Source: Synechococcus sp. CC9902 (GTDB lineage Bacteria > Cyanobacteriota > Cyanobacteriia > PCC-6307 > Cyanobiaceae). Taken from it: a DNA stretch of 64,000 nucleotides. A program made the position numbers and the translations under genes. The notes under the pieces were generated by a model. It was given only the letters and a program-made list of their open reading frames with translations, searched no databases and was not told the DNA's origin. The stretch is taken from the NCBI RefSeq assembly GCF_000012505.1, contig NC_007513.1, positions 1,488,001 through 1,552,000 of the forward strand. Direction: 5' to 3'. Shown here piece after piece: positions 10,462 through 20,003 of the stretch; position 1 is the first letter of the stretch; each line of letters starts with the position of its first letter.

Positions 10462-11133
10462 ATGACCACGTCTGCTCCTTATTACGGCGACGGCGCCGCA
10501 ATGAGAACGCCTCCTCCCGATCTCCCTTCTTTGCTTCTCAAAGAACGGATTGTTTATTTGGGGCTCCCACTTTTCTCCGATGACGATGCCAAGCGTCAAA
10601 TGGGCATCGATGTCACTGAATTAATTATTGCCCAGCTGCTTTTTCTGGAATTTGATGATCCAGAAAAGCCAATTTATTTCTATATCAATTCGACGGGAAC
10701 GAGTTGGTACTCGGGTGATGCCATTGGCTTTGAAACAGAGGCTTTCGCCATCTGCGACACCCTTCGCTACGTCAAACCTCCCGTACACACGATTTGTATC
10801 GGCCAGGCCATGGGAACCGCGGCAGTGATTCTGTCTGCCGGAACCAAGGGTCAGCGGGCTGCTCTGCCCCATTCGTCCATCGTTTTGCATCAGCCTCGCA
10901 GTGGCGCTCAGGGGCAGGCGACCGACATCCAGATCAGAGCCAAAGAGGTTTTGCATAACAAGCAAGCCATGCTCGAGATCCTCTCCAACAACACGGGGCG
11001 CACCGTCGAAGAGTTGAGCAAAAATTCCGACAGGATGAGTTACCTCACCCCCCACGAAGCCGTCGAATTCGGCCTCATCGACAGGGTCTTGAGTAGCCGT
11101 AAAGACCTCCCTGGCTCCACAACAGCCAACTAA
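10462..11133 (+). CDS. clpR: ClpR, inactive ClpP-like subunit
   Basis: The 223-residue protein is a ClpP fold member in which the catalytic serine motif (G-x-A-S-M-G-A in ClpP) reads GQAMGTAA, so the nucleophile is Gly118. The His motif LHQP is kept (H143), and the catalytic Asp position reads Met when aligned by eye with ClpP3 downstream. This is the cyanobacterial/plastid ClpR, which forms a mixed ring with ClpP3 in an essential cytoplasmic protease. It is 45 bases upstream of clpP3 in the usual clpR-clpP3 order. Confidence 0.92.
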   Translation: MTTSAPYYGDGAAMRTPPPDLPSLLLKERIVYLGLPLFSDDDAKRQMGIDVTELIIAQLLFLEFDDPEKPIYFYINSTGTSWYSGDAIGFETEAFAICDTLRYVKPPVHTICIGQAMGTAAVILSAGTKGQRAALPHSSIVLHQPRSGAQGQATDIQIRAKEVLHNKQAMLEILSNNTGRTVEELSKNSDRMSYLTPHEAVEFGLIDRVLSSRKDLPGSTTAN

Positions 11134-11178
11134 TCGTTTTCGATATCCATTTTTTTCACCACTTCCCCGACCTGACCC

Positions 11179-11781
11179 ATGCCGATCGGTACTCCCAGCG
11201 TTCCTTATCGTCTTCCCGGCAGCCAAATGGAGCGCTGGGTCGACATCTACACCCGTCTTGGTGTGGAAAGAATCCTTTTCCTCGGATCTGAGGTCAACGA
11301 CGGCATTGCCAACAGCCTCGTTGCACAAATGCTCTACCTCGACTCTGAGGACAGCAGCAAACCGATCTATCTGTACATCAATTCCCCAGGTGGCTCCGTC
11401 ACCGCAGGCTTAGCGATCTACGACACCATCCAATACGTCAAAAGTGAGGTGGTCACAATTTGCGTGGGTCTCGCCGCCTCCATGGGGGCTTTCCTATTGG
11501 CGGCCGGTACGAAAGGCAAGCGGGTGGCTCTGCCCCACAGTCGGATCATGATCCACCAACCCTTGGGTGGTACGAGTCGTCGTCAGGCCAGCGACATTGA
11601 AATCGAGGCACGTGAAATCCTCCGAATGAAAGACATGCTCAACCACTCTTTGGCAGACATGAGTGGTCAGACATTCGAGAAAATCGAAAAGGACACGGAC
11701 CGCGACTACTTCTTGAGCGCTGAAGAAGCCATGGCGTACGGCCTCATCGACCGTGTGATTTCTCACCCGACCGAAGCCTGA
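11179..11781 (+). CDS. clpP3: ATP-dependent Clp protease proteolytic subunit ClpP3
   Basis: The 200-residue serine protease subunit has an intact triad: S101 in GLAASMGA, H126 in MIHQP and D176 in DTDRDYF. Family signature segments [18 protein letters not shown] and [15 protein letters not shown] are present. Its place directly after clpR identifies it as the ClpP3 paralogue, the partner of ClpR. It degrades unfolded or tagged proteins with a Clp ATPase chaperone. Confidence 0.92.
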   Translation: MPIGTPSVPYRLPGSQMERWVDIYTRLGVERILFLGSEVNDGIANSLVAQMLYLDSEDSSKPIYLYINSPGGSVTAGLAIYDTIQYVKSEVVTICVGLAASMGAFLLAAGTKGKRVALPHSRIMIHQPLGGTSRRQASDIEIEAREILRMKDMLNHSLADMSGQTFEKIEKDTDRDYFLSAEEAMAYGLIDRVISHPTEA

Positions 11782-11806
11782 GCCAAATCAGACGGTGCCT
11801 GCGTAA

Positions 11807-12838
<1,032 letters not shown>

Positions 12839-12839
12839 T

Positions 12840-13847
12840 TTGATCATTGTTCAGCCCGGAATTTGGGTGGTTGCGGCCGCCGCCGGGCTGGATTGGTTGA
12901 TCGGAGATCCAGCCCAGATTGTGCATCCCGTTGTGGTGATGGGCTGGTTCATCGGGCAAACGCGAACCCTGTTGGAAAGGGTGGTGGGTGACAATCCCAT
13001 AGCCCTCAGGCTTGGGGGTGGAGTGATCACCCTGGGGGTGGTGCTGGGTAGCGGCACCGTGGGATGGACGATCGAGCGCTTGTGTTTTGCTCCATCACCC
13101 ATCCATGCATTGGGCTGGAGCCTGCTGTTGATTGGTTTGGCCAGTGCCCTTGCCGCCCGAAGCTTGCGATCCAGTGTGAGTGCCGTGGTTAAGGCATTGC
13201 CAACGTCACTCGGCGAGGGAGATCTCGCGACAGCCCGCCAACGACTCAGCTGGATTGTGGGCCGTGATGTTTGCGAACTCAATGAGCAGGAGATTCTTCG
13301 AGCAACAGCGGAAAGTGCTTCGGAAAATGCTGTAGATGGCCTGTTTGCACCGCTGTTTTGGATGCTCCTCGGATTGGCCCTTTGGGGAATCAGCCCCAAT
13401 CTCCCCGGTCCATTAGCCCTGGCTTGGGCCTTTAAAGCAAGCAGCACCTTGGATTCCATGCTCGGATACCGAACGGGTCGCCTCTACTGGATGGGCACCG
13501 CTGGAGCTCGTCTCGACGATCTCCTCACCTGGATTCCCTGCCGAATAGTGATGGTGACGTTGCCGCTCGTCGCGCAGCCATGGAGCCGATGGACTGAGTT
13601 GGTCCGAGCTGCGGAGCACGATGGAGCCCCTGATCCATCGCCAAATGCAGGCCGCTCGGAAGCGAGCTTCGCTCATTGCGCCGGCATTCGCCTCGGAGGC
13701 CGCAATCGCTATGGAGCCAACTGGGTCGATAAACCGATCTTGGCTGAACACTGCCCGTCACCCGATCGAACCGCAATTACGCGGGTACTGAACCTCAACC
13801 TAAAGCTCGAGCTCTTCTGGCTTCTTGGGATGATCTTGATCTGGTGA
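12840..13847 (+). CDS. cbiB: adenosylcobinamide-phosphate synthase CbiB/CobD
   Basis: The 335-residue integral membrane protein begins with LDWLIGDPAQIVHPVVVMGW, the hallmark of CbiB/CobD, and includes ESASENAVDGLFAPLFW and FKASSTLDSMLGYRTGRY-like segments. It attaches the aminopropanol arm to adenosylcobyric acid in cobalamin (here probably pseudocobalamin) synthesis. The start is a TTG almost touching the ilvC stop, so it is probably read through from ilvC. CobQ of the same pathway is elsewhere in this window (56.9 kb). Confidence 0.92.
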   Translation: MIIVQPGIWVVAAAAGLDWLIGDPAQIVHPVVVMGWFIGQTRTLLERVVGDNPIALRLGGGVITLGVVLGSGTVGWTIERLCFAPSPIHALGWSLLLIGLASALAARSLRSSVSAVVKALPTSLGEGDLATARQRLSWIVGRDVCELNEQEILRATAESASENAVDGLFAPLFWMLLGLALWGISPNLPGPLALAWAFKASSTLDSMLGYRTGRLYWMGTAGARLDDLLTWIPCRIVMVTLPLVAQPWSRWTELVRAAEHDGAPDPSPNAGRSEASFAHCAGIRLGGRNRYGANWVDKPILAEHCPSPDRTAITRVLNLNLKLELFWLLGMILIW

Positions 13848-13874
13848 GCTTGAGACAGTTGTCAGACGAATGCC

Positions 13875-14633
13875 TTAATAAGCGCCACGATCCATAGGCA
13901 ACAACAACACTCCGAAGGTGCGAAGAATGATGGCGAAATCAAGGACGAATGAACGACCTCGGGCGTAAGCCAAATCGAGTTTGACACGCTTTTTGTAACT
14001 GAGATTGTTGCGACCACTGACCTGCCAAAGACCAGTGAGACCAGGACGCACAGCCGCCACTTCATCCATATAAGGTCCGTAACGAGTCAATTCTTTGTCG
14101 ACAATCGGCCGCGGGCCAACGACACTCATTTCTCCGCGCAGAACATTGATGAATTGCGGTAATTCGTCAAGGCTCGAACGTCTTAGAAACTTTCCGACCC
14201 AAGTGATTCGAGGGTCGCTCTTGAGCTTGAAATCTCGTTCATATTCAGCTCTAAGTTCGGGATCCTCCGACAAAACCTTCGCAAGCACAACATCAGCGTC
14301 AGGGCGCATCGTGCGGAACTTGATGCAACCAAAACGTTGATAATCCCGACCCACACGTCGCTGAACGTAAAAGACGGGGCCAGGTGAGCTGAGTTTGATT
14401 AAACAAGCCAGAAGAAGAAGAACAGGTGAACCCAAGCCCAAAACAGCCAGGGAAAACACCACATCTCCAGTGCGCTTCAGTCCCCGTCCTTTTCTGCTCT
14501 GCTGGCGAATCAATGATTCCGCGGTGAGGGTGGAAGGCGGGCCTGATATCACAGCCAAATGGGGGCGATAAGCCCCCCGCCCGATTCCCAAACCGGTGGT
14601 TTTACGCAGAGAAGGCCGGGGGGCCGTCGTCAA
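13875..14633 (-). CDS. exopolysaccharide sugar-phosphate transferase (WcaJ/RfbP type)
   Basis: The protein has the bacterial sugar transferase domain: LKRTGDVVFSLAVLGL, a membrane hairpin, SSPGPVFYVQRRVGRD, CIKFRTM, FLRRSSLDELPQFINVL, MSVVGPRPI and PGLTGLWQVSGRN. Such enzymes load the first sugar phosphate onto undecaprenyl phosphate at the inner membrane. The frame is open to 14831, but that part overlaps the glycosyltransferase gene; the first start after its stop is a TTG at 14633, giving 252 residues, a normal length. It follows the glycosyltransferase in the same direction. Confidence 0.9.
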   Translation of the reverse strand: MTTAPRPSLRKTTGLGIGRGAYRPHLAVISGPPSTLTAESLIRQQSRKGRGLKRTGDVVFSLAVLGLGSPVLLLLACLIKLSSPGPVFYVQRRVGRDYQRFGCIKFRTMRPDADVVLAKVLSEDPELRAEYERDFKLKSDPRITWVGKFLRRSSLDELPQFINVLRGEMSVVGPRPIVDKELTRYGPYMDEVAAVRPGLTGLWQVSGRNNLSYKKRVKLDLAYARGRSFVLDFAIILRTFGVLLLPMDRGAY

Positions 14634-14664
14634 AGGCTCAGTTTGCGTCTCAACACACTCAACG

Positions 14665-15912
14665 TCAGGAGAACAGCCCTGGCACCTTGGCGGGGTCACT
14701 CGCCGCAACGGCACAGCGCATCTGGTGACCTGCCCATGACCGACGCATGGACGCCTCAAAACGGGCCGCAAACGCTTCCGGACGAAAACGTTCGGCCCAA
14801 GACCTGATGCTCTCTGCATGGAACGACTCAAGCCGATGCTGCTGAAACCACTGAACGGCCTGGATCACCGACTCCACCGATTGGTCGGGGAAAAGCACAC
14901 CAGTGGGCTGTGAACAGCCTGCTGCAGCGCAACGCACCGTATCGAGCAAGCCACCACGACCGAGGCCGATGACTGGAGCCCCTGCCGCCATGGCTTCAAC
15001 TGGCGCAATCCCGAAATCTTCAAGCCCGGCGTATACAAAGGCGCGACAGCGCGACATCAACGTTTCCACCTGGTGTTGGGACTGACGCCCTAAAAGGGTG
15101 ATGTTGGACCCTGCGAGCGCCTCCAAGCGCGCGCGCTCTGGGCCATCGCCAACAACCAATAGAGGAAGACCAAGCCGATTGAATGCCTCAACAACCAAAT
15201 CAACGCGTTTGTAAGGAACCAATCGACAAACACAGAGAAACGTGTCGTCGCGTGGGGACTGCCAACGAAAGCGCGCCACATCGACGGGGGGATGAATCAC
15301 CTCAGCCTCACGTCCCCAGAACTTGCGAATCCGACGGGCGGTAAAGCGAGAGTTGGCAATGAGATGGTCCACACGCTGGGCACTGAGTTGATCCCATTGC
15401 CGCAACGCATGCAATTGCCAGCGAATGAGGGGCCCTAGCCCCCGTCGAGCCAAGGCTGAGCGCTGGAGGTAGGCATGCATCTGGTCCCAGGCATAACGGA
15501 CCGGCGTGTGCACATAACTGATATGGAGTTGGTCCGGCGAGGTGAGCACCCCTTTCCCGACAAGGTGACTACTGCTGATCACCAAATCAGCATCGCCAAG
15601 ATCAATTTGCTCAATCGCCATCGGAAGGAGTGGCAGATATTGCTGCACATGGCTCACTCCCCACGGCAAATGCTGAATTGCACTGGTGCGGATTGAACGG
15701 CCCGACAACCAACTACCTCGGCGTTTGCTTTCACCATCAACGAGAGCCGCCAGAATGGGTTGTCGCTCGAGATCGGTTAGCAAGCGATCCAATGCCTCAA
15801 CCACCAGCTCAGCCCCACCGGTTGATCGAGGGGTAAACCATTCATGAACAAGAGCAATGCGCCGGGGCAACGCATCGGAGGCCGGCGACATGATCTTTGA
15901 CGAAGTATCCAT
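14665..15912 (-). CDS. glycosyltransferase family 4
   Basis: The 415-residue protein begins RRIALVHEWFTPRSTGGAEL, the typical N-terminus of GT4 enzymes, and has the C-terminal donor-binding region with LVPYKRVDLVVEAFNRL, LLVVGDGPER and GLEDFGIAPVEAMAAGAPV (the E-x7-E motif). It should add a sugar to a growing exopolysaccharide or O-antigen-like chain; donor and acceptor cannot be told. I kept ATG 15912 because a GAGAG stretch precedes it at a suitable distance; ATG 15891 is the alternative. It is probably co-transcribed with the sugar-phosphate transferase. Confidence 0.88.
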   Translation of the reverse strand: MDTSSKIMSPASDALPRRIALVHEWFTPRSTGGAELVVEALDRLLTDLERQPILAALVDGESKRRGSWLSGRSIRTSAIQHLPWGVSHVQQYLPLLPMAIEQIDLGDADLVISSSHLVGKGVLTSPDQLHISYVHTPVRYAWDQMHAYLQRSALARRGLGPLIRWQLHALRQWDQLSAQRVDHLIANSRFTARRIRKFWGREAEVIHPPVDVARFRWQSPRDDTFLCVCRLVPYKRVDLVVEAFNRLGLPLLVVGDGPERARLEALAGSNITLLGRQSQHQVETLMSRCRAFVYAGLEDFGIAPVEAMAAGAPVIGLGRGGLLDTVRCAAAGCSQPTGVLFPDQSVESVIQAVQWFQQHRLESFHAESIRSWAERFRPEAFAARFEASMRRSWAGHQMRCAVAASDPAKVPGLFS

Positions 15913-15954
15913 ACAAATTCTCTCAGCTCGTTGCAGGGTCCTTAGGAGCTCACG

Positions 15955-16224
15955 ATGCTGGTGAACATGTACAGCTCGAACCTAACGATCAACACCCTCC
16001 TTGAGGAGGCGTTGAACGAACCGGACATCGGCACAACCAGCCGATTCCGATGGCACGCAACCGCCATCGGAATCGCTGCCCTTTGGACGGAAACCAATAC
16101 GCCGAGCACTCCCCCCTTCGAGGATGCTCTGAAGGAAGGATTAACAGTGGGCTTGGACCTCAGCCGCGAAGAACGCGAATTTCACCAAGTGGAACAGGGA
16201 CTTGTGCTTCTTTTTCATTCTTGA
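15955..16224 (+). CDS. hypothetical protein, 89 aa
   Basis: This reading frame is divergent from the glycosyltransferase gene. The product is acidic, soluble, without signal peptide or membrane span, with a likely helical region around residues 12-25. Codon use looks like the neighbours rather than like a chance frame. A second start at 15970 is possible. I recognise no family. Confidence 0.45.
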   Translation: MLVNMYSSNLTINTLLEEALNEPDIGTTSRFRWHATAIGIAALWTETNTPSTPPFEDALKEGLTVGLDLSREEREFHQVEQGLVLLFHS

Positions 16225-16306
16225 TCAAGTCCGTACAAGCCAATGGTTCATCAATGGCCATTCTTCAATCGAACCAGCAATCCCATCGGGGACATATCCC
16301 GCCACC

Positions 16307-16483
16307 TCAGCCTTCAGGATCCCAGCATTCACTCCATTCCACTAAAAGTTGTTCAAGAGTCAAAGAGTTATAAAATCCTCTCCATTTCTTTTCAGAATTA
16401 GCGTCGAAGGCCACAAGCGAGACGAGTAAGGCAATGGCTTGCTCTCGATCGAGGCGGTGATTGGATTCAGTAAAAAATTCCAT
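16307..16483 (-). CDS. small acidic protein, 58 aa
   Basis: An ATG at 16483 opens a 58-codon frame beginning MEFFTESNHRLDREQAIALL and ending SECWDPEG, rich in Trp near its end. The ATG directly follows the TGA of the 87-aa gene upstream, which argues for translational coupling and that both are real genes. The composition (amphipathic helix, several Trp) resembles small conserved proteins of marine picocyanobacteria, but I cannot name a family. Confidence 0.6.
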   Translation of the reverse strand: MEFFTESNHRLDREQAIALLVSLVAFDANSEKKWRGFYNSLTLEQLLVEWSECWDPEG

Positions 16484-16747
16484 TCATTGCTTTCCGGCAG
16501 AAAGATTCACTTTTGCCACTTTTAAAGCCTCTTCGCAGGCCTTTCGATCATCTCCATCAATATCCCCCTGACTACCGTTCAGACGAGCCTCAAGAAAAGC
16601 AATTTCATCCATCCAATACTCCTTACCCTTGGGCGAATCAGCAGTCATTTCATTAAAAAGGTCGACACAATCATTGTGACTAGTACAGTCTAGATTTACA
16701 ATAGACGCGTAGACAAACAGAGATAAATCTCTGACGAGCGTCAGCAA
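16484..16747 (-). CDS. hypothetical protein with four cysteines, 87 aa
   Basis: The product has a hydrophobic start (about residues 3-18) that may be a signal peptide, then a small acidic region with C21, C27 and C70. The N-terminal start is a TTG and is uncertain. It is immediately followed by the 58-aa gene with no gap, and is divergent from the 76-aa gene at 16773 with only 25 bases between starts. A small exported protein is a reasonable guess, no more. Confidence 0.5.
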   Translation of the reverse strand: MLTLVRDLSLFVYASIVNLDCTSHNDCVDLFNEMTADSPKGKEYWMDEIAFLEARLNGSQGDIDGDDRKACEEALKVAKVNLSAGKQ

Positions 16748-16772
16748 TGATCAACACAGAAGAACTGCAAAA

Positions 16773-17003
16773 ATGTTAAAAATTTTCATTGGTATGGTCC
16801 TTGGATATCTACTCTTCACATCCCCCCAAGCAAGACGCATTACCGGAGACCTACTTCGTAGTGCAGCCGAAACGATCTCGCCAGAGGAGGAACGCCATCA
16901 GCCACCAGCCTCAATCGATCAGACAACCAAACCAGCCCTGAAAGAGTTCGACGCAAAAACAAACAACGCACCACTCAGAATTGAACATCCTGATATTCAA
17001 TGA
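16773..17003 (+). CDS. small single-span membrane protein, 76 aa
   Basis: The protein begins with one membrane-inserting segment (residues 3-19, LKIFIGMVLGYLLFTSP), then an amphipathic stretch and a hydrophilic proline-rich tail. This layout resembles small YtxH-like or thylakoid/envelope-associated proteins of cyanobacteria. Its stop codon overlaps the start of a 30-aa membrane peptide (ATGA), so the two probably form a translation-coupled unit. Confidence 0.6.
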   Translation: MLKIFIGMVLGYLLFTSPQARRITGDLLRSAAETISPEEERHQPPASIDQTTKPALKEFDAKTNNAPLRIEHPDIQ

Positions 17004-17092
17004 AAAAGCATTTACTCTTTGTTGCAACATTTTGGCTTGGAGGATTCACTACACTCATGTTGACTTTTTATCTGATCATCTCCTTAAGATAA
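17000..17092 (+). CDS. 30-aa membrane peptide
   Basis: An ATG at 17000 overlaps the TGA of the preceding gene by four bases (ATGA) and opens a 30-codon frame, MKKHLLFVATFWLGGFTT and on, ending with the TAA at 17090-17092. The peptide is one hydrophobic span of about 22 residues with basic ends. The ATGA junction, the KK start and the uniform hydrophobicity favour a real small protein over chance. Confidence 0.5.
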   Translation: MKKHLLFVATFWLGGFTTLMLTFYLIISLR

Positions 17093-17102
17093 GCAGATTC
17101 TT

Positions 17103-17495
17103 TCAATCCCTACGCTTCACAAACCCTTCCCATAGTGGGCTTGACAGCACATTGCCGAGAAGATCAAGAAGTTCTGATCCAGAATTTGTTAGGCGCTCAG
17201 CTTGAATGCCAAGAAGGTACTCATGTTGAACTCCCCGACCACGCTGACGAGAACAAACAATCATGACATCGTCATATTGAATCGGGAAATCACTTGTAAA
17301 TCTCACATCAAGAATCCCTTCTGCAATAAAAAGAAGGAAATCACAAACAACTTGATTGATATATTCCTCATCATCCCGCAAGTCGCCACAGCGAATCATT
17401 TGATCCCTCGTTTGCGGCGTATACGTGACAAACGAAAAGAACAGTCGAGACTGCGTTGGTTGCAGATAAATTCGATAAAATGGCTTATAAGACAT
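17103..17495 (-). CDS. hypothetical protein, 130 aa
   Basis: The product starts MSYKPFYRIYLQPTQSRLFF and looks like a compact alpha/beta domain with alternating hydrophobic residues, no membrane span and no known motif. I took the inner ATG at 17495 because what precedes it looks non-coding. A forward frame over the same bases (17202-17549) has poor composition and was rejected. The segment is AT-richer than the flanks, as is the whole stretch from 16.3 to 20.7 kb. Confidence 0.5.
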   Translation of the reverse strand: MSYKPFYRIYLQPTQSRLFFSFVTYTPQTRDQMIRCGDLRDDEEYINQVVCDFLLFIAEGILDVRFTSDFPIQYDDVMIVCSRQRGRGVQHEYLLGIQAERLTNSGSELLDLLGNVLSSPLWEGFVKRRD

Positions 17496-17577
17496 TACAC
17501 AATTCAAAATTTAAAAAGTGTTTTTCTTGCAATAGCAATAAGCGATTAAATCTCAAGAAATACTCCACAATAAGCTT

Positions 17578-18945
17578 CTATGAACTGGAGCGAGTCTTCA
17601 GATCAAGCCACTCTTTACCATAGGAATCTGTAAACCACGATGAATTGTATTTACGAAGTCCAAATGCACAATAGGCAGTACTGAGACCTTCACCCAGACG
17701 TTTTGAAAACATCTCACCCTCAACATCCTTGGTTGTGAACTCAGCAGAGACAGCATCCATCACCCTTTGCTCAAACTCAGCTTTACCGAGAAGGAAACGC
17801 TCCGACTCAACACAAACCTTGAGCTGGCGCAGCGCCTCATCAATCGCCAAGACACGCACGGGCTGGCCTCTCTCATAGAGGCGGTAGTTCGAGGAAACAG
17901 TCTTGGGTTTGTTTTTGCATTTATATTTTTTCTTTGCTTTATCGGAATCTTTTTTGAGTTTCTTGATTTCCTTATGAAACTCTTCAAGATCATCCAAACC
18001 AGGTTTGATTCGAAATGAAGGGTCAAGCAAATCCTGTTTTAATACATTCACAACAGAATCTTTTGCGGGATCACCCACCATCGCCTCAGCGATAAACAGA
18101 ATCAACTCTTCACGCCTGAACTCAAGATGAGGGGTGTATCGGGTTTTTTGCAAAGCACCCACACAGGAGTGATACGTACTGGTGGTGACCTTGGTATCAC
18201 CAATCGTTCGCTCGACAATCTCCTCAACATCACCGCGTTGTTCCAACGGCAATGTTTGAAGAAGCGATAATGCCCTTGGTTTACCAAGAATCCAACGAAC
18301 TAAGGCACGCTTCTTCGCCCCTTGAACAAATCGCTTGTCATAGCTCTTGTGTCCTGATGATTTCATCAGGGAGTTAATGGCAATCGGAATTTCTAAGGAG
18401 CAGTGAGTCAGCACTTCATGGGCAACGTTCCCAGGATCCAACGACGAGGCCTTCTTAAGACGCGCCAGCAAGTCACTGACGGGGTCTTGACTAAATGCAT
18501 CCCAACATGACTGGATACGCGAACTAACAAATGTTCGGTGATCTTTTCGGAGGGAGCACCAGGCCCTTAAAACGAAAACTCCATCGTCATATTCATATAC
18601 CTCCTCGGTACGAATCATCCGAGAGGATGATTTACCGGCCTTGCTCACATAATCGATCCGAAGAGTGTCTGTGGCAAGAAACTTATTGCAACAGATCGGG
18701 CTGTTCTTAACCGCCTCACTCTCAGTTGTTTTGCGCTGAGTCCCCGAGACCCTGGACAGATCAGCCGTGGATTCCTTGAATCGCTCCAGAAAGGGGGTGG
18801 CACTGCTGCTTGAGGTCCGTGGGCTTGGACGCCCTCGTTTTAAGACACCATTGGGGCCGTCTCGCAAGGCATTCCGAAGTTTTTCATAGGACGACTCCCC
18901 AATCACACGTTTGAGCAATTGACGCGCAGATGCCCTTAAACCCAT
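17578..18945 (-). CDS. hypothetical protein with WYL-like segment, 455 aa
   Basis: Residues about 94-150 (LRIDYVSKAGKSSSRMIRTE ... VFVLRAWCSLRKDHRTFVSS and RIQS) follow the pattern of WYL domains: a beta-strand reading 'I-Y-S-G-R-I-P-E', then 'Y-L-A-W-C-R-D-R-F-R-I'. WYL domains bind ligands or nucleotides and often regulate defence genes. No helix-turn-helix is evident before it. The C-terminal 250 residues are helical, including a Lys-rich coiled-coil-like part near 330-350 (EIKKLKKDSDKAKKKYK). The N-terminus is basic. It could be a regulator or a nucleic-acid-associated protein; the role is unknown. Confidence 0.65.
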   Translation of the reverse strand: MGLRASARQLLKRVIGESSYEKLRNALRDGPNGVLKRGRPSPRTSSSSATPFLERFKESTADLSRVSGTQRKTTESEAVKNSPICCNKFLATDTLRIDYVSKAGKSSSRMIRTEEVYEYDDGVFVLRAWCSLRKDHRTFVSSRIQSCWDAFSQDPVSDLLARLKKASSLDPGNVAHEVLTHCSLEIPIAINSLMKSSGHKSYDKRFVQGAKKRALVRWILGKPRALSLLQTLPLEQRGDVEEIVERTIGDTKVTTSTYHSCVGALQKTRYTPHLEFRREELILFIAEAMVGDPAKDSVVNVLKQDLLDPSFRIKPGLDDLEEFHKEIKKLKKDSDKAKKKYKCKNKPKTVSSNYRLYERGQPVRVLAIDEALRQLKVCVESERFLLGKAEFEQRVMDAVSAEFTTKDVEGEMFSKRLGEGLSTAYCAFGLRKYNSSWFTDSYGKEWLDLKTRSSS

Positions 18946-19170
18946 CTCAGATCAACAACTTTTCCATAGTTTAAACCTGTAAAAATGATTCGGCCTAACA
19001 GCGTGAAACCCATCGAACCGCCAGATGAGGGGCCGTCCCACAAAGAATTCATTCAATCAAGCAAAATGGTTTAAAGCTTGGTTTAAATTTCACTGAATCA
19101 TCAAGCATTCCCAAACAACAACATATGAGTAATAATCCACTAAAGAGCAACAACTAGAAACGAGCTTGCC

Positions 19171-19713
19171 ATGAATACAAATACCTCGCAGAACAGAAGG
19201 AATCGCATTGAAGCAAACTTTGAAAGATGGCTATGGCGCTTCAGGCTGATCAGTATTATTCCCGTTTTAATGAGCCTTTTAGGAAGCATAAGCTGTTTTA
19301 TTTTAGGAACACAGGAAGAATTATCGGCACTGCATAAACTCTTTAATGGGCACTTCGATTCTGATAAAAGCATCCTCCTTCTTGGCAAAGTCGTAGGAGG
19401 AATTGATTACTATGTGATTGGAATAGCATTGCTTATTTTCGGCTACGGTGTCTACGAATTAATTATCTCTGATATCGACCCTCGCTTACAAGACTTAACT
19501 GACGACAGAAGAAATATTCTTAGTATCAATTCGCTCGAAAGCCTCAAACAAAAACTGACCAATGTCATTATCGTTGCCTTAATTGTAACGGCATTTAAGT
19601 TAATGATTAGCTTTGAGGTCGATTCAATTGTTGAGGTTTTTCAGTACTGCGGATGCGTTCTAATGCTTTCATTTAGTGCTTGGCTCGTCGGCCAGAATAA
19701 CAACAACCATTGA
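19171..19713 (+). CDS. UPF0114 (YqhA) family membrane protein
   Basis: The 180-residue protein has about four membrane spans and the family signature GGIDYYVIGIALLIFGYGVY followed by ELIISDIDP at about residues 78-107. UPF0114 proteins are found across bacteria, algae and plants; their transport or other activity is not established. AT-richer than the core flanks. It stands alone, with 225 bases before it and 290 after it that show no gene I would defend. Confidence 0.8.
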   Translation: MNTNTSQNRRNRIEANFERWLWRFRLISIIPVLMSLLGSISCFILGTQEELSALHKLFNGHFDSDKSILLLGKVVGGIDYYVIGIALLIFGYGVYELIISDIDPRLQDLTDDRRNILSINSLESLKQKLTNVIIVALIVTAFKLMISFEVDSIVEVFQYCGCVLMLSFSAWLVGQNNNNH

Positions 19714-20003
19714 AGCCTTGCACATAGAAATTATCAATGAACGAAAACTGACTGGACAGGCGCTATGCAGCAACTACATTAAATCAAGCCATATCAGTAC
19801 AGCCTCTTTTTATTGAGCAACTCCTAATCAGGCGTATATCCCAAGAGAGCTCTATACGGCACTTAAAGCCGATAATTATTGGGTATTAAATCAGTACAAA
19901 GCTTCATGACTCGACACTTAAACAATTTCAAATAAATTTTTATTCTCGTTTTTGTCCAATGACGAGATTGCGTCCAAGATTAAAGAAATAGATTGCCGCA
20001 ACG

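Noticed and set aside
17202-17549. Forward 115-codon frame
   Set aside because: Composition is poor and it is opposite to a better protein-like frame on the reverse strand.
18985-19074. 29-codon ORF upstream of the UPF0114 gene
   Set aside because: Short, no ribosome site, no motif, and not in an overlap with a real gene.
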